A stretch of 64,000 nt of DNA, from NCBI RefSeq assembly GCF_901933205.1, contig NC_044585.1:2852001-2916000 (forward strand). Direction: 5' to 3'. The notes below the pieces were generated by a model, which did not search any database, was not told where the DNA came from, and worked only from the letters and a program-made list of their open reading frames with translations. The position numbers and the translations under genes are program-made. The DNA comes from Camarhynchus parvulus. Its lineage: Eukaryota; Chordata; Aves; Passeriformes; Thraupidae. Positions 1 through 12,700 of the stretch are shown piece after piece (the stretch's first letter is position 1; each line of letters starts with the position of its first letter).

Positions 1-592
1 ACTCGCTATTGAGTGTAGCTAAGGCAATTCACGGCTTATATTTCCATTTTGTTACTATTAAGAACAACAAAACCAGCCCCTCTTCCTGAACTAAACACCC
101 ACCAGCACTGGTTTCATAAAGTCCAGATGGAGTTAGGGAGAGAAGCCCTGACCACTCAACCTCAGTTTCATAAATAACCCTCCTAGTTCTAAGGAACACT
201 GGCTTTCACAAAACATTCTTTATTTTAAGGACTTCTATTAATTTGGACACCTCACAACAGTGAAGAAATTATGACTTCTGATTGCTGATGTTTTCCCCCA
301 GAGAGGTGTCTGCCATTTACAAAGATTTGGCAAGGCAGGTAAAGCCATCATTTCATCTCTGCTGGGAAGAATAAAAAAGCATGGTTTGGTACAAGGATCA
401 TCCTGTTGTATGTCTTGGGTTATATCAGTAAATAAAACATGCAGCCAGGGTTAAAATTGTTTTCCTTGAGTGAGAATCTCTACTTCTTAATGCTTCTTGG
501 GCAACGTAAGATTAAAAATAGCACAGCCACATGACAGGGAGCTCAGGCAGGTTCTGAGAGAGCAAAGGGAAAAATCAGACCCAAATACTTAC
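1..592 (-). other. BCR: BCR intron 19, partial
   Basis: This is non-coding sequence after the exon 19 donor, moderately AT-rich. I see no exon, repeat or motif of note. The intron continues out of the window. Confidence 0.85.
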
Positions 593-732
593 TGACATCA
601 AAGGCAGCTTTCAAAGCCTGGATGTCGGTTGCGACTCCAGAGACACGGTAGATCCCCACCTCCTCCATCCCGCGCCGCTCGATCTCCTCCACGCACTGCC
701 GCACGATGTACGGCACCTTCGACCTCTCTCTC
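593..732 (-). CDS. BCR: BCR exon 19 (RhoGAP domain with arginine finger)
   Basis: This 140-bp exon starts with 1 nt completing Lys and ends after 1 nt of the next codon (gtca|gtaagt). It encodes [20 protein letters not shown], then [20 protein letters not shown] and KAAFDV. The Arg in GIYRVSG is the catalytic arginine finger of RhoGAP domains, equivalent to human Arg1090 by counting. It is intact, so GAP activity is expected. The exon is CpG-rich relative to its introns. The next exon, starting in the rest of the GAP domain, lies below position 1. Confidence 0.97.
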
Positions 733-3700
733 CTGAGGGGAGCCAGACAGAAGGGCTCAGTTCAGCCCAGGCCCTCTGTGCCTGTTCCCCAGTCAGCCAG
801 GACAGCTCCGAGCCCCCCAACATTTCCCTGGGCAAATGGGGTGGTAGGAAGTCTGAGCAGGCAGTCAGGACTGAGCTGAAAAACTCCTTTTAAAACTCCT
901 TTTCTGACTGTCTCAGCCTTGCTCTGGCTGTTCTGTAGCTTCCCTGAGCACTTGAGCTCTTGGCCAGGTCCCAGCACCCCCAGAGCCTGCGAGTCTGCCC
1001 AGGTAATGAGAGGATTCCCAAACAGCCCTTGGATACATAGCAACCCTGTTGCTTTCAAACTGATGCAATTCCATGGGGAGGAAATACCACACTTCCCAAA
1101 CCATACAACAGAACAAACAGGTTTCTGCTGGCAAATGATTCATGACAAAAGATCAGGGGTTAAAATAATACAATGAGATCCAAAGACCTTGAACATTTTT
1201 GATTATGGAAAGGAAACATCACTGTTCAGTGGCTCTGGAAATTTGTGACCATGTCAGCTAACTACAGAGAAGGCAAGTGCAAGGGGGATTTCCGGAATTC
1301 AGAGGAATTATCAGTACTGCCAGTAAACAGCCTGTGTGCACACTGGTTTTTATCTCTGCAAAAAATGAAGCTCAGAGATTGTAAAGCATCTCCTGTCTGC
1401 AGCCACATCTACACTCCTACACTAGTGGAGCAGGCTGGACTGCCAAACCCCTCAAGGGGACACAGGCAAGTGCACCCCACTGGCCAGTTGTCTTCCTGAA
1501 CACAACGGGGAGAAACGTGACCCATCAGCTCACTTGGTGACAATGGCAATCTTGACCCCAAACACTCCTGTCTGCTTGCGGGATGGCATCCTCTTCAGGC
1601 TGAACTCCCGACTGGTGAACTTCACTGACAGCTTCACTTCCACCTGAACCAAAGAGAACAGCTGTCACTTCTTAAACATTTTCTTTTCTTTATGCTGCAA
1701 TGAAGAGCAAAGAAATAAAGCCCACAGGAGGTACAGAAGCAGAGCTAATTTCTGTTTGTACACTTACCCCATTCATTGAGATGACTGTGCGCTGCCAATC
1801 TTTGTCCTGCAGTGCCTGCGGGTCCAGCTGGAAAACAGAAGTTACCCATCAGCTAGGAACAGACTTCAGAGAAACCAGCTAGCCTGGGAGGCTTCTGCAA
1901 GTGAGCAGAGCACAATCACTTTTACCTTCTTCTTTCTTTTCCATAGGAAAACCCACACTCCAAAGTTTCCCTGGTTTCAGGGAAACCAGGTTTTGGATAT
2001 TGCGCAGTTCTCTTAAACAGGGCTGATGAGGGTTCATACCCATGGAAAACCCAGCAATATGAGAGCAGTGTCAGCTCAACAATAAAGGCAACCTCAGGGA
2101 GCACAACCAATATTTGAATCTGCTGAGAAATCATGGAAAGCTGTCCTTCAAACAGCCTATTCCTTTTCATTTCTATTTGAGCATAGAGGCAGGAAGAACA
2201 CCAGACCCTGCTATTGCAAGCACTCATTAAACAGAAACAAGTTCCAATCTCTCATTTTCAGCTTTGTTTCATCTATTGAGTGGACAGTTGTGAGGCTGGG
2301 GAGCAGTTGACTCAGGTGCTAGAATGTCACCCAGCAATTCCTCTACTGCCTTGGGAGAGCCCCAACATATCAGAAGGGCTGAGGAGTGGCACTCAGCTCC
2401 AGGGAGACTGGCAAGAGAGAGAGGAGCTGTCTGCTTGGGGGCTTGATCAGCCATTGGAACCAGCCAAAGCAAGAATTCAGTGCCTCCTGAGACAGCTTTG
2501 TAACACCTGGCTCTTGAACATGGAGGCACTGTAAGACCAGAAGAGGCACCTGCAGCAAACTCTGTTTTGAGTTTACTGCTGTCAGCAAACAGGCAGTCAT
2601 AACCAGAGCTGCTTTGCAGCTCCCCCTTCTCACAGAGCCCCATGCAGGGTCAGACAGCTCTGGCAGGGGAGGGAAATGCTGGAACAATGGCAGCTGCAGG
2701 AAATTCTGGGAGAGCTTAGACACGGTCATGGTCGCACTCAGATCATCAACAGAGCAGCCCAGTGCTGCTGACAGCTACAGAGACGAGCCCCCACCTAAAC
2801 CTTCCCCACTCCCCTAAGAAAGGCAAGTAGCAGAGAGCAAAGTTCCTCCCACTGCAGGGACCCCAAGCAGCACAGAACAAGCGAGGCCAACCTTATCCCT
2901 GCGCGCTCTGTTACGGACGTGAGCCCACAGCGGGATGCTGCCAGCACACACAGGCTTCCCTGGCAAACTGGACCGGCTCCTGCAGGTGCAACGCTGGCAG
3001 AAATTCCTGAAGAGCCCTTGTAAGGAATTGTCAGTAACCAGCAGCTCCCACATTTTGGGATTGTGCAAAGGATGGGCAGCAGTGCTTGGCTTCAGTGCCT
3101 CAGCGACCCCAAACACAGCACTGCTCGCCAAGGGGATTTGCTTTTAACTCCGGCAGAACAGATCCGCCCCGCCTATGGGGCTGGCCAAGGGCCCTACGAG
3201 CTGGCCAGTTTCTAGGCTGTTCTACCCTGAACTTCCGTGCTGGAAGCTTGATTTCTTTCAACAACTGAATTCTTTCCCAGAATCAAGAGGAAACCATTTC
3301 TGAAGTGTCTGGTTTCCTATGAGGAGCAACCATGCTAACTATTCCTGAAAGCTTGATCTCCAACTCTGAGGAGTCATCTTGTTAAGCTGCCAAAATGGCC
3401 CTGCTGATGGACACAGTCACAGCCAATCCTCTTGCTGGGAACCAGTTCTCCATATGCTTTTAGAATGGAGTCACTGAGTGTATTATTTATAACAGGGAGT
3501 TATTTTATTTATAGTTTAAGACTAAAGGGGAAAGAGGGTTTGAATATGTGCCAAAAACTTCAAAGGAAGAGTCCAGCAGAATCCAGTTATGGTTTATTTA
3601 AGCTAACAGGTATTACTGGGTATGTCTCAGTAATGACCAGGGAATTCCTGTCACAGCACAAAACAAAATCAAGTAAATAGCTGTTAAAAAATAAAACCAT

Positions 3701-6700
3701 CCTGCTCTCTCTCAAGAGTAACTTTGACACTGCTGCAAAGAACAAGGAGAAGCAGAGTGCTGGAGCTGAGAACTCACAAAGATTTCTCCTTGCTGGAACT
3801 GAGAGCTCACAGAGACTTTTCCTCACTGGATAACTGCTGGGGCTGAGCCAGGACTGCGAGTAAACCTCCGTGTACCTGCTGCCGCCTCTTGCTCCCTTGT
3901 TTCTGAACTCTCCTGCAGAGCTGGCAGGACCCCTGCACTCCCTCCTACTGTTTGACTCCTGCTGGAAAATGCCTTGTACTGAATGGGGACAGCCAGGGAC
4001 AGCAGGCACCAGGGCTGGCTGACCCAGCCAACCCTGCATAAATCACTGGCAATAACAACAGTAATTAAGGGGAAAAAAACCCAAACTCCTCCAAGGTGCT
4101 TTTTAAATAACAAAGCAAAATGATGGAAGCTATTAAAAGAGCAAAGCTTGAATAAACTCTCAGCAACACTGAGTAAGACAGGAAGATCAGGTCTAACAGT
4201 CTGATAAGTCACAGCAGGACATAACAGAGTCAACAGGAAACCAAGAAGTGTCACTGGGACTTCAATCGAGCTTCAGTCGTGGTCCCAAGTGATGACTGAC
4301 CTTCTGAGGCCAGCAAGAGCAACAGAGGGAAAGGGCAGCTGGAGCAGGCAGGGAGAGAGCACACTGAGGACAGCGAGCTAGCAAGAGTGATGCTCCACCA
4401 GCACAGAGGACAAAGAGGGCTATGCTGTCTTCTGGCCTGATTTGGAGATCAGTGACCTGAAAGAAGGAACACTGAGTAGAAGAATGCAATCCACGGCCAG
4501 CATGGCAAAGGGAGGCAGCTCTGAGCAAGCTGTGCCAGCTCAGGCAGGGGAGGCAACTGTGCAGCTGCTGCCTCTGCATTTGACAGTGGAATTTACTGCT
4601 CCTCTACACAATTCCTTCAAACAGTTGCTTGGTTTGAGTGACCTGCCCCATCTCCATTGAAGCAGAGCCACTGTGTTGTTTCCATGCTCTGTGCAAATAG
4701 GACAGACCTGCTAAAACCCTCCCAGACTGCATTGCATGGGTTTCTTTGAACAGCCCCCACCAAAAGCTCATGCAGAACAGGAAAATACAAACCAACCACT
4801 CTGTCTTTTGCTGCTCCCTCCAGCCCCCCTTGTGGCTTTTGGTATTTGCAGTGGCAAAGTACAGCCCCAAAGTCACTAATGAATCAAGCCAATACCTCTC
4901 TGTCTCCTGCCCGAAACACAACAGAACAAAGCAGCTCAGCACCACAGGGGTTTCTGAGTGCAGGTCTCTGGCCCTGGTAGCAGCTCAGCACTGAATGAGA
5001 CAGGGCACAGCAGTCAGGAAAGGCTGAGAGTGCACAGCAGAGTGCTGAGAACTGGAAAAAGGCAAACTGGGAATACTGCTCTGGCAAATGCAAGCCAGGC
5101 ACTAGGAAGGGCGTCTATGCTCTGCCCTAGGAAACCACCACAGAGAGTTTGATCATGATTTCTTTTTCCCCAGAGAGAAAAGAAAACATGCAAAAGGAGG
5201 GAAAAACAAGGAAGCCTCAGTGGAAATGAAAGAGCATGGACTGTGGAACATTAAGGTTAGTGTGTTTTATATATACAGTACATTCACACTACTTCTTCCC
5301 TTTATTAAACTTCCCAGGCAACTTTACACCCCATCAATTTTGAACTGTAACTAATGTGACACAGATGTTGTCAGATCCTCAGTGCTACTGGGAATTCCCA
5401 GTCTTGCCATAAGCCCATTCTTCTCACAGCTCCCCACTGACAGGTTCATCTTTCCCACCATCACCCTTCAGGCATGACCCATTGCCTTCTTCATTTCCCC
5501 CCTGTTTTCATTGCTGGGACAATGTTCTGCTTCAGCAAACTGTTTAAACAAGCTTGAGTGAGTAAAAGGTTTCCAAGTTAACACTTGGGAGGTACAACAT
5601 GGGACAATCTGGTTTACATGGAAAACAACTTAATGCCTGAAATAGCCATGGGCACTGCTATGAGACATCCCAGATAATTAAGATAAGAGTGATTGTTCTG
5701 CAAGGCAGCAGGGAATGGTGCTGCTCCACAGAATGAAGCGATCTAAGGTCACATCCTCCCTGATTTTCCAGCACTGCTGTGAGGGAGAAGGAAATATTTA
5801 GCTTGAGCTGATCATGCAGAAAAAGAAAACAGCAAAGGAAATGGCATTTCTAGGAGGCACCGGTGGGAGGAGCTGGATCACAGGGTGAGGTATCACTTCA
5901 CTCACAGCTCCCACAGCCAGACAGGTCCTGCTGACAAATGTGCCCAATGGTGCAGTCTCAACACCAAACAAAAGGCTGCTGCACTCCCAACATGGGGATG
6001 TGTCTGCCACATGAAATGCAAAATTCAAGGAGCCAAAGGGCCAGCCAAGTGCCAAAAATGGACTGCAAGGTAACAACAGAAAGAAAAGCCCAGGGTGCTC
6101 ACAATGAGAGGGGCTTATGCCCACAGCTAAGCCTCACATGTCCTCTCATCATGTGATGTCCATTCTGTCCTCCTCCAGTGCCCCAGTAACTTCAGTTTCA
6201 CAGTGTACTCAGGAACAGTATTTCTCATGCCTGAGGTGCACAGAAGCCCCCAGCCACATGTGCCAGTCAGTTCAACACTGCACACCCAGCACTGCTCTGC
6301 CCAGGTCTGGTGAGGACTTCACTCCTACATTTACAGGAGCTTCTCCACACTAAAACCTCACGGGTTTATGTTTCAGAGATAAAAAACCTGCAGAATGGCA
6401 GGAAAGAAGCAGCTCTTGCATCTGGCTGTACAGACAGACAAATAAAATATTCCATAGGAAAAGAAAGTATGAGCAATGGGAGCTATTAAAATTGCTGCCC
6501 ATTCCTGGAAACTTGTGACATGCACCAATTTCCAGCCTTCCTTCCTTCACTGCCATAATGTAACGGAGAGATTTAATAAACATTTTTACAGCCAAAACAG
6601 TCCTAGTCTCCTTGATTGTCTTCATCACTGAGGCTCAGTATTTGGTGAGTCAGAATTCCCAGTAGTGGGAAGTTGCATATTTACAATAATTCATGGCTTA

Positions 6701-9700
6701 ACAATACACTGCAATTTGGCCAAGAGAGAAACTTCTCTGCTTTTATCAACAGGAGGATGCAGACACGACCCTTCATGTTCCCAGAGTTTTTAACTAAAAG
6801 GAATTTATGAAACAAAAATCCTCACCCAGCCTCACAGACCTTGCCTTTAGACAGACAGACTTGGGCTGAATAATGACAGTGCAACAACAAATCAGAAGCC
6901 CAGAATCAACTACAAACTCTATGGTAAACAAAATCTGATATAAAAGCAGCTGGGAGAACAGCCAACCTTCAGGCTGTAATCAGATTTTGTTGTTGCATTA
7001 TTATGGTTTCTTAATAGAGAAATGGTGCTTACTTCAAAAATAGAACTAAACCAAAATCAAAACCTTTAATCATTTTTATCAATCCAAAATCTTACCAGAC
7101 TGTCATATGACTTCTCTTTGATTCAATAGTATTTGAAATCCATGATGGGACAGAAATCACTGAAAATTAAGGGGTTATGCTGGCAATTCATCAAGTTTCT
7201 TTATAAATTGCAAAGGGGATTTACAGAAACCAAGAGAGCTTTTGCATGTGCCTTTTATGATACAACAGAATGCAACATTTGTACATTGATTAAAAACATT
7301 TTAATTGATTTTTAACCTTCCCACTGTCTAGGTTTCTCTAAAAGAATCAGGATGCAATTAATATTTAATTGCCATCAAAGAGTATTTTTATTTACTAAAG
7401 TATAAAATATATTTACAGAATATAAAATTGCTGTGCATAAAAATGCTCACTGCTGTGAGAAGGAAAAAAATTGCCAAAATTTGAAAGATTTTATATGTTT
7501 TTTTATAATCTTTCTATGTAACATATTTGTAGAATTTATCAGGTCAGTGATTTCAGGGTTCTCTGTTATGAGCACACAAATCTCCAGGGCATTTCAGGGC
7601 TGGAGACTTGCTCTTTTGTAGTTGCTCAGCTCTGTGGAAAACAGCCTTTGTTAGCTGAAGGGACATAGGGATTTCTGGTCAGCTCAGACACTCACACAGC
7701 AGCAGCCTGTGCTGGCATTTATTGATCTGCACACCAGCTCCCTTCCAAATCCCACCATGTATCTGAGACAAAAGCTCTCTCTGAAAACAGGAGAGAGGGG
7801 AGGAAGAGGCTGATCAAAGTCATTTAGGCAATGAACCCTGCCAGAGCAAAGGTGGGATGTGATCCCACAGACCACCCTCATCCTGAGCTGCTTCTGCAAT
7901 GCCACAAATGGCCTTGGCCTGCATGGCCATCACTGCAGTGATGGCCAGGGAAAGCTGTCATCCACAGGGAGATGAACAGCCAGACCTAAATGGAGGGGAA
8001 CTGGTGAGATCTTTAAACATGCCAGAAAGGAAAAGGTATCTGGGCAGGGTCCCTGTTCTGTTCAACAGCCATTCCAACACAAAGAATGTGTCCTCAGAGC
8101 AGGCATTTAAACACCCTCCTAAAGTTGTGGACAGACAGTGCAACAAACTGGAACAGGATGGGGGACATATGTTCCCCATGGTTTCCTCCACACAAGGCCT
8201 GATTTCTCCTACATCCAGCTTTAGTGCTCTGTCACACAGCAGCTCCCCAAGAGCAGCAGCCCTTTGCAATCGTCACCTCCCCCACTGTATTACACATCTG
8301 CCACACAAAGTGTCCCAGGCCAGTTCCCAGCAGTGGAAATGTTCCTCAGATGCTCTAATGGACACCACACTCTGGGCATGGCAGTCAGTAGGACAGGCAG
8401 GCTGTCCCAGGGCCTGGCCAACACATCCATCAGCTTCCAGCACACACAGATGGCAGCCTTTGTGCACAGGATTTACAGAGTAGAGAGAATATTCTTGCAT
8501 CCTCCTGTCACAAATGAAGCATCCTCACCAGTGCCCAGGGGCACTTCCTATACAGTGGTGTGGAAGTTTTGAAGTTAATGGGCAAAGGAGAGATCAAAAC
8601 AAGCAGCTATTCCATGGAGCAGGCTAGGGCACAAAGCAAGAGGGACAAAGCTGCTGACTTCCTGCCTCTGAATCACACTGTGTACCTCACTATCTGAGGG
8701 AAAAATCTTCAATGCTGAGACAATCAGAAGGCAGAAAAAACCTCTGTGGTGAACAGCAGGATTCAAAAGTCCTGTGATGTTTTGCAGTAAGGGTATCAAG
8801 AATGAGCTGAGCACAGCCTTACCTGGATCTGTCCTTTCCCCATGATGCGATCTGTGCTCTCTCCATCCTCTTTGGTGAGCTTGGTTTTGTTGTAGCACTT
8901 TTCATAGCACAGAATCCGCAGTGTCTGGGAGCCCTCCAGCTCAATCTCAAACTCCTGCAGGGCACCAGGAAAGGAAAGAGCAATGGCTGCATCACAACAG
9001 GACACCAGTCTCAGAAAAATCAATACAGTCTCTTTAATACTCATCAGAAGAACACTTAAGGGCTGGTCAAAACCTCCTCCCTACTGAAACTGGTCTAGAA
9101 AGAAGCTGAAATTGTATTTTGTATCTATAAGATGGTCAAATTGGAGACTAAGATGGTTCACTCCTTAGTCAGGTTTCACAGGTCTCAGCAAAGCATCATT
9201 CAAAGACACAAATTTGCTCACCTTCCATGTAAGAAATTTTGCTCACCAGCAGGTCTGAGATGGCTGTAAACAGGCAAAATGTCTATAGCTGATTCTTCCC
9301 TCTCTCAACAAATAAACAAAACCATCTCCTTCAACATATTTTTACTTGTTTCTTTAAAAAAATTGTCAAGCATGCATCTGTTTAAAAGATGAAATACTGG
9401 ACAAGACACATTTGTATCAAATTGTTTGTTTAACTACCACTAATCCAAGAGAAAGTCTTCGGCAAGCCCTGACAGCCAAATGAACCTGGCAGAAGAGTGT
9501 TTTCTGAGAAGCAGCATGTGCAGCACAAGTGCTGAGCATGCAGCAACCTCCTTCACTGGCAAGTCTTCTGCCCATCATGTGTTGATGTCTGGCACATGGA
9601 ACAAGTCACATGAAGAAAAATCAAACCTACCTCGTTCCAGTTGGGCTCTGTGGTGTCTCTGTAAACTCTAGTTTTGGCCTTGTTCACAAAATACCCAAAA

Positions 9701-12700
9701 GAATCCACCTCTAATGTGCAGTACAAATCTGAGGAGGGGAGACAAGGGAGACAAAAACTTAAAAAAAAAAATCTAGAATCTCCTATCTTGCATTAATCAC
9801 TTGCACAAGGTGCCTTCATTTCCATCATCTCTGTATTACTACCAGAAACACCATCCCATACAAATCTCATCACCTTGATCAGCCCAGCTGTCCTTAATAA
9901 ACTCTGTCACCTTTTTTATCCTTCTGTCAAGTCATTCCTCTGAATTTTAACACCACTTTCTTCCCAACAAAAATTCTGGATGCCAGAGAACACCTTTCAT
10001 TCTTTCATTGTAAAACAAGATACAGCTGAAAGAATTCAGGATAAGGGCTGACTTGTTTCTAGAACATCTGGGTCATCAGCAAACACTGCTTAAAACCTCA
10101 AACGGTCTAGGCCTAACAATAAATGCTGTGTGCTCGATCCTTGATGCTGATCTTTTTGGGAGTTAAGAGTAGAACTTCCAGCTCCCCAAAACACCTCTCC
10201 TCCTCACCATCACCACAGATGCTGCAATCCACACCCAGCCGTCCCAGCACATGGCTTATCTACCCCCTGTCAGTACCTCCTGTGTGCCCCAGAACTGCAA
10301 CTCACTTGAGCTCTGCTTGAATCCCAAGGCAGAGTGGACAATGACGTTCAGGAATCCATAGAGACCTGGGGATTCATCATCTGTACAAAAGACCCAAGGG
10401 ATTCTGTTACATTCACAGTGGAGCCAAGAGTGAGAGTGATGAGACTGATATTACACAGGTTAATGAGCAGAGGGTGAACTGTACCCAAGGATGGCAGGAG
10501 CAAGTAACAACCACTTCAGCAAGACAGCTGGCACCTGTAATACCTTCTGGCACTGGGGGGCTTTTACAGTGACAGTTCTAGGATCAGCAAGACAGCATGG
10601 AAGAAATTCAAAGGAGAAAAAGTAAATTACAGAGGCTAAGTCTACAAGTAGTAATTTAGGATGGTCCCTGACACAATTTTGGCCAACTAGTATTATTCCA
10701 AAGGATTCTCAGACATAGCTCAAAGCTGTCCCAGCCTAGGACTCCACCAGGCACTCCAATACCTTGCACAACAGCTGCATGCAAGGACCATTTAATAGTT
10801 GATTCATGTATACTGGAGGATGCCTACAACCTGTAGCAAAAGGGAACAGTAAGAGCAGTTCTAGGGGAAAGCACAAAATCAGGCAGGTGGAGAGTTCCAC
10901 TGCAGCTGCACCATGTGAAAGCAAAACCCAAAGGTCTTACCTTCCTTATTGATAGTGAGGGGAATGTTGTGCACTGTCTGAAGCTTCACACAGGAGTTTG
11001 TCAGCATCTGGAGCTCCACTGATGTGAGTGAGAAACTTTTAAAGCCTGCCAAGGAGATTGCAAGAGGGAGGAGTAAAAATTCCAAGGAGAGGCTGGATGC
11101 ATGACCCCTCATCCTGGGCACAGAGGGGACAGTGCTCCCTGGGCACTGCTCAGCAGCACCGAGGTGCTCAGGGCAGTGCTGCTGCTGCAGGCAGCTCTGC
11201 TGGGGGCATGTTCAGTTACTCTTCCGAGGCTCAGGATGGTTCACAGGAAATAGAGGAGTTCTTAGTTCGTTGCAAAGCCAAAAACACCACGCCATAAAAG
11301 TAACTTAGTTTTTTTTTAATGGAGCCAGGGAAAAGAGTTCAGCTTTTCCCCCTACCTGGAACTGCATTGAGCTCTGATCTCTATGGTAAATGGGAGAATC
11401 TCTACACACATTTACTTACTAACTGCTCTATCTACACATTCCTCACATGTTGCTGCAGCAGAAATTCCTCAAACAGCCTCAGACAGGAGACATCCATACT
11501 GTGCTGTGGATTTCAATGCAGATCTCTGTTTTGGCAGGGAAGCCTGTCCCACACCCTCATCCTCTGGAGCCCTGCTCTCTTAAGATCACAGTATTTGTAG
11601 CAATGACAGCTGAGGGATACTCACATTTCTTCTGCTGTTCCCGGATATTCTCCCTCCACTCTGCCCTTTCATAGTCCGATGAAATGAGGAATGTGTAACT
11701 CTGCCCAGGAACACAGAAGAAAACAGGGTATGCAGTAATCTGATGCACCACTGAGGGCAGGGCCTGCCTGCTCCCACTCTTCCCCAGTGCAAACTGCCGG
11801 ACAGACTGTTCTGCTGGCACTCCTGCCACTTATCCTGCATCACACCTCTGTCAAGACAGGCTGGGCTCTGGCACCGTGCCCACGATACCAACACGGACAG
11901 TCAGAGCTCACAGAGCCCCACCCTGCCAAGGGCAGCTGTGGCCCTGCAGCAGCTCCCATGGCAGCTTGTGCTATTCCTCACAATAGGAATTCAGCAGCAC
12001 CAGGAATGCCAAAAGCCTCCAGCCCAGGCTTAGACACTGATGAAGCTGCACCAGGACTGGTGCTGAGACAGGGGATTAATTTCTATGGTTATTTCTTAAA
12101 TGCCAGTCTTGAATGCAAATTAATCACAGCCTTAGAGGATGCCATCATAAGCTTTGGCACAGCAAGGGTGAGGTGGCTGCTGCTTGGGAAGTGCTTTGAG
12201 GACACACAGTAGAGGCCACAAAGCCCTCACTGTGCAGGAGCACGAGCAGTCACAGACACAAGCCCCCAGGATCTCTGGCCCTGAGGGTGATGGTGCTCTC
12301 ACCTTGCCATTGCGGTTGTGCACGCGGAAGGCCATGTTGGGAGACATCAGCAGGAGGAGGGATTCCTGCTCCGACAGCTTCTTTTTCAACCTCTCAATGA
12401 CCTTGCTGCCTTTATTGGCTCTCTGAAGGGTGTGGGAGAGAGGGAGCAGAGGACATGTGTTATTCTTCAAATCTACTCTCATTTACACAAACTGCTATTT
12501 TGAAATCCACAGCCTCTACCCTGTGAGTAGGTAAATGGCCCCAGAGCAGAAGAAATGCTGTCAGTAGGATGCACAGGACTCCCAGCTGCTCAGAAGGGTG
12601 TTTTTGCACTATCTCTACACATGGATGGGGCACTGTTCCCTGATTCCAGCTGTCCCAGCTGTACCCTGTATTTTCTGTTCCAGAGGCTGCACTAGCATCA

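Larger units (their letters stand above)
1828..8822 (-). other. BCR: BCR intron 16
   Basis: This 6,995-bp intron carries a short hairpin (1970-1990), a 33-bp tandem duplication (3759-3824), an imperfect inverted repeat (6869-7004), an AT-rich stretch around 7020-7600 and a 24-bp perfect palindrome (7924-7947). Open frames up to 194 codons (7899-8483, plus strand) have no recognisable domain and are judged chance frames. Confidence 0.88.

Noticed and set aside
7899..8483. 194-codon plus-strand open frame
   Set aside because: It has no recognisable domain and lies opposite other open frames of similar size in intron 16. The composition looks like translated intron.
11787..12212. 141-codon plus-strand open frame over intron 11
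   Set aside because: It lies antisense to BCR, has no recognisable motif, and has no promoter or splice context.
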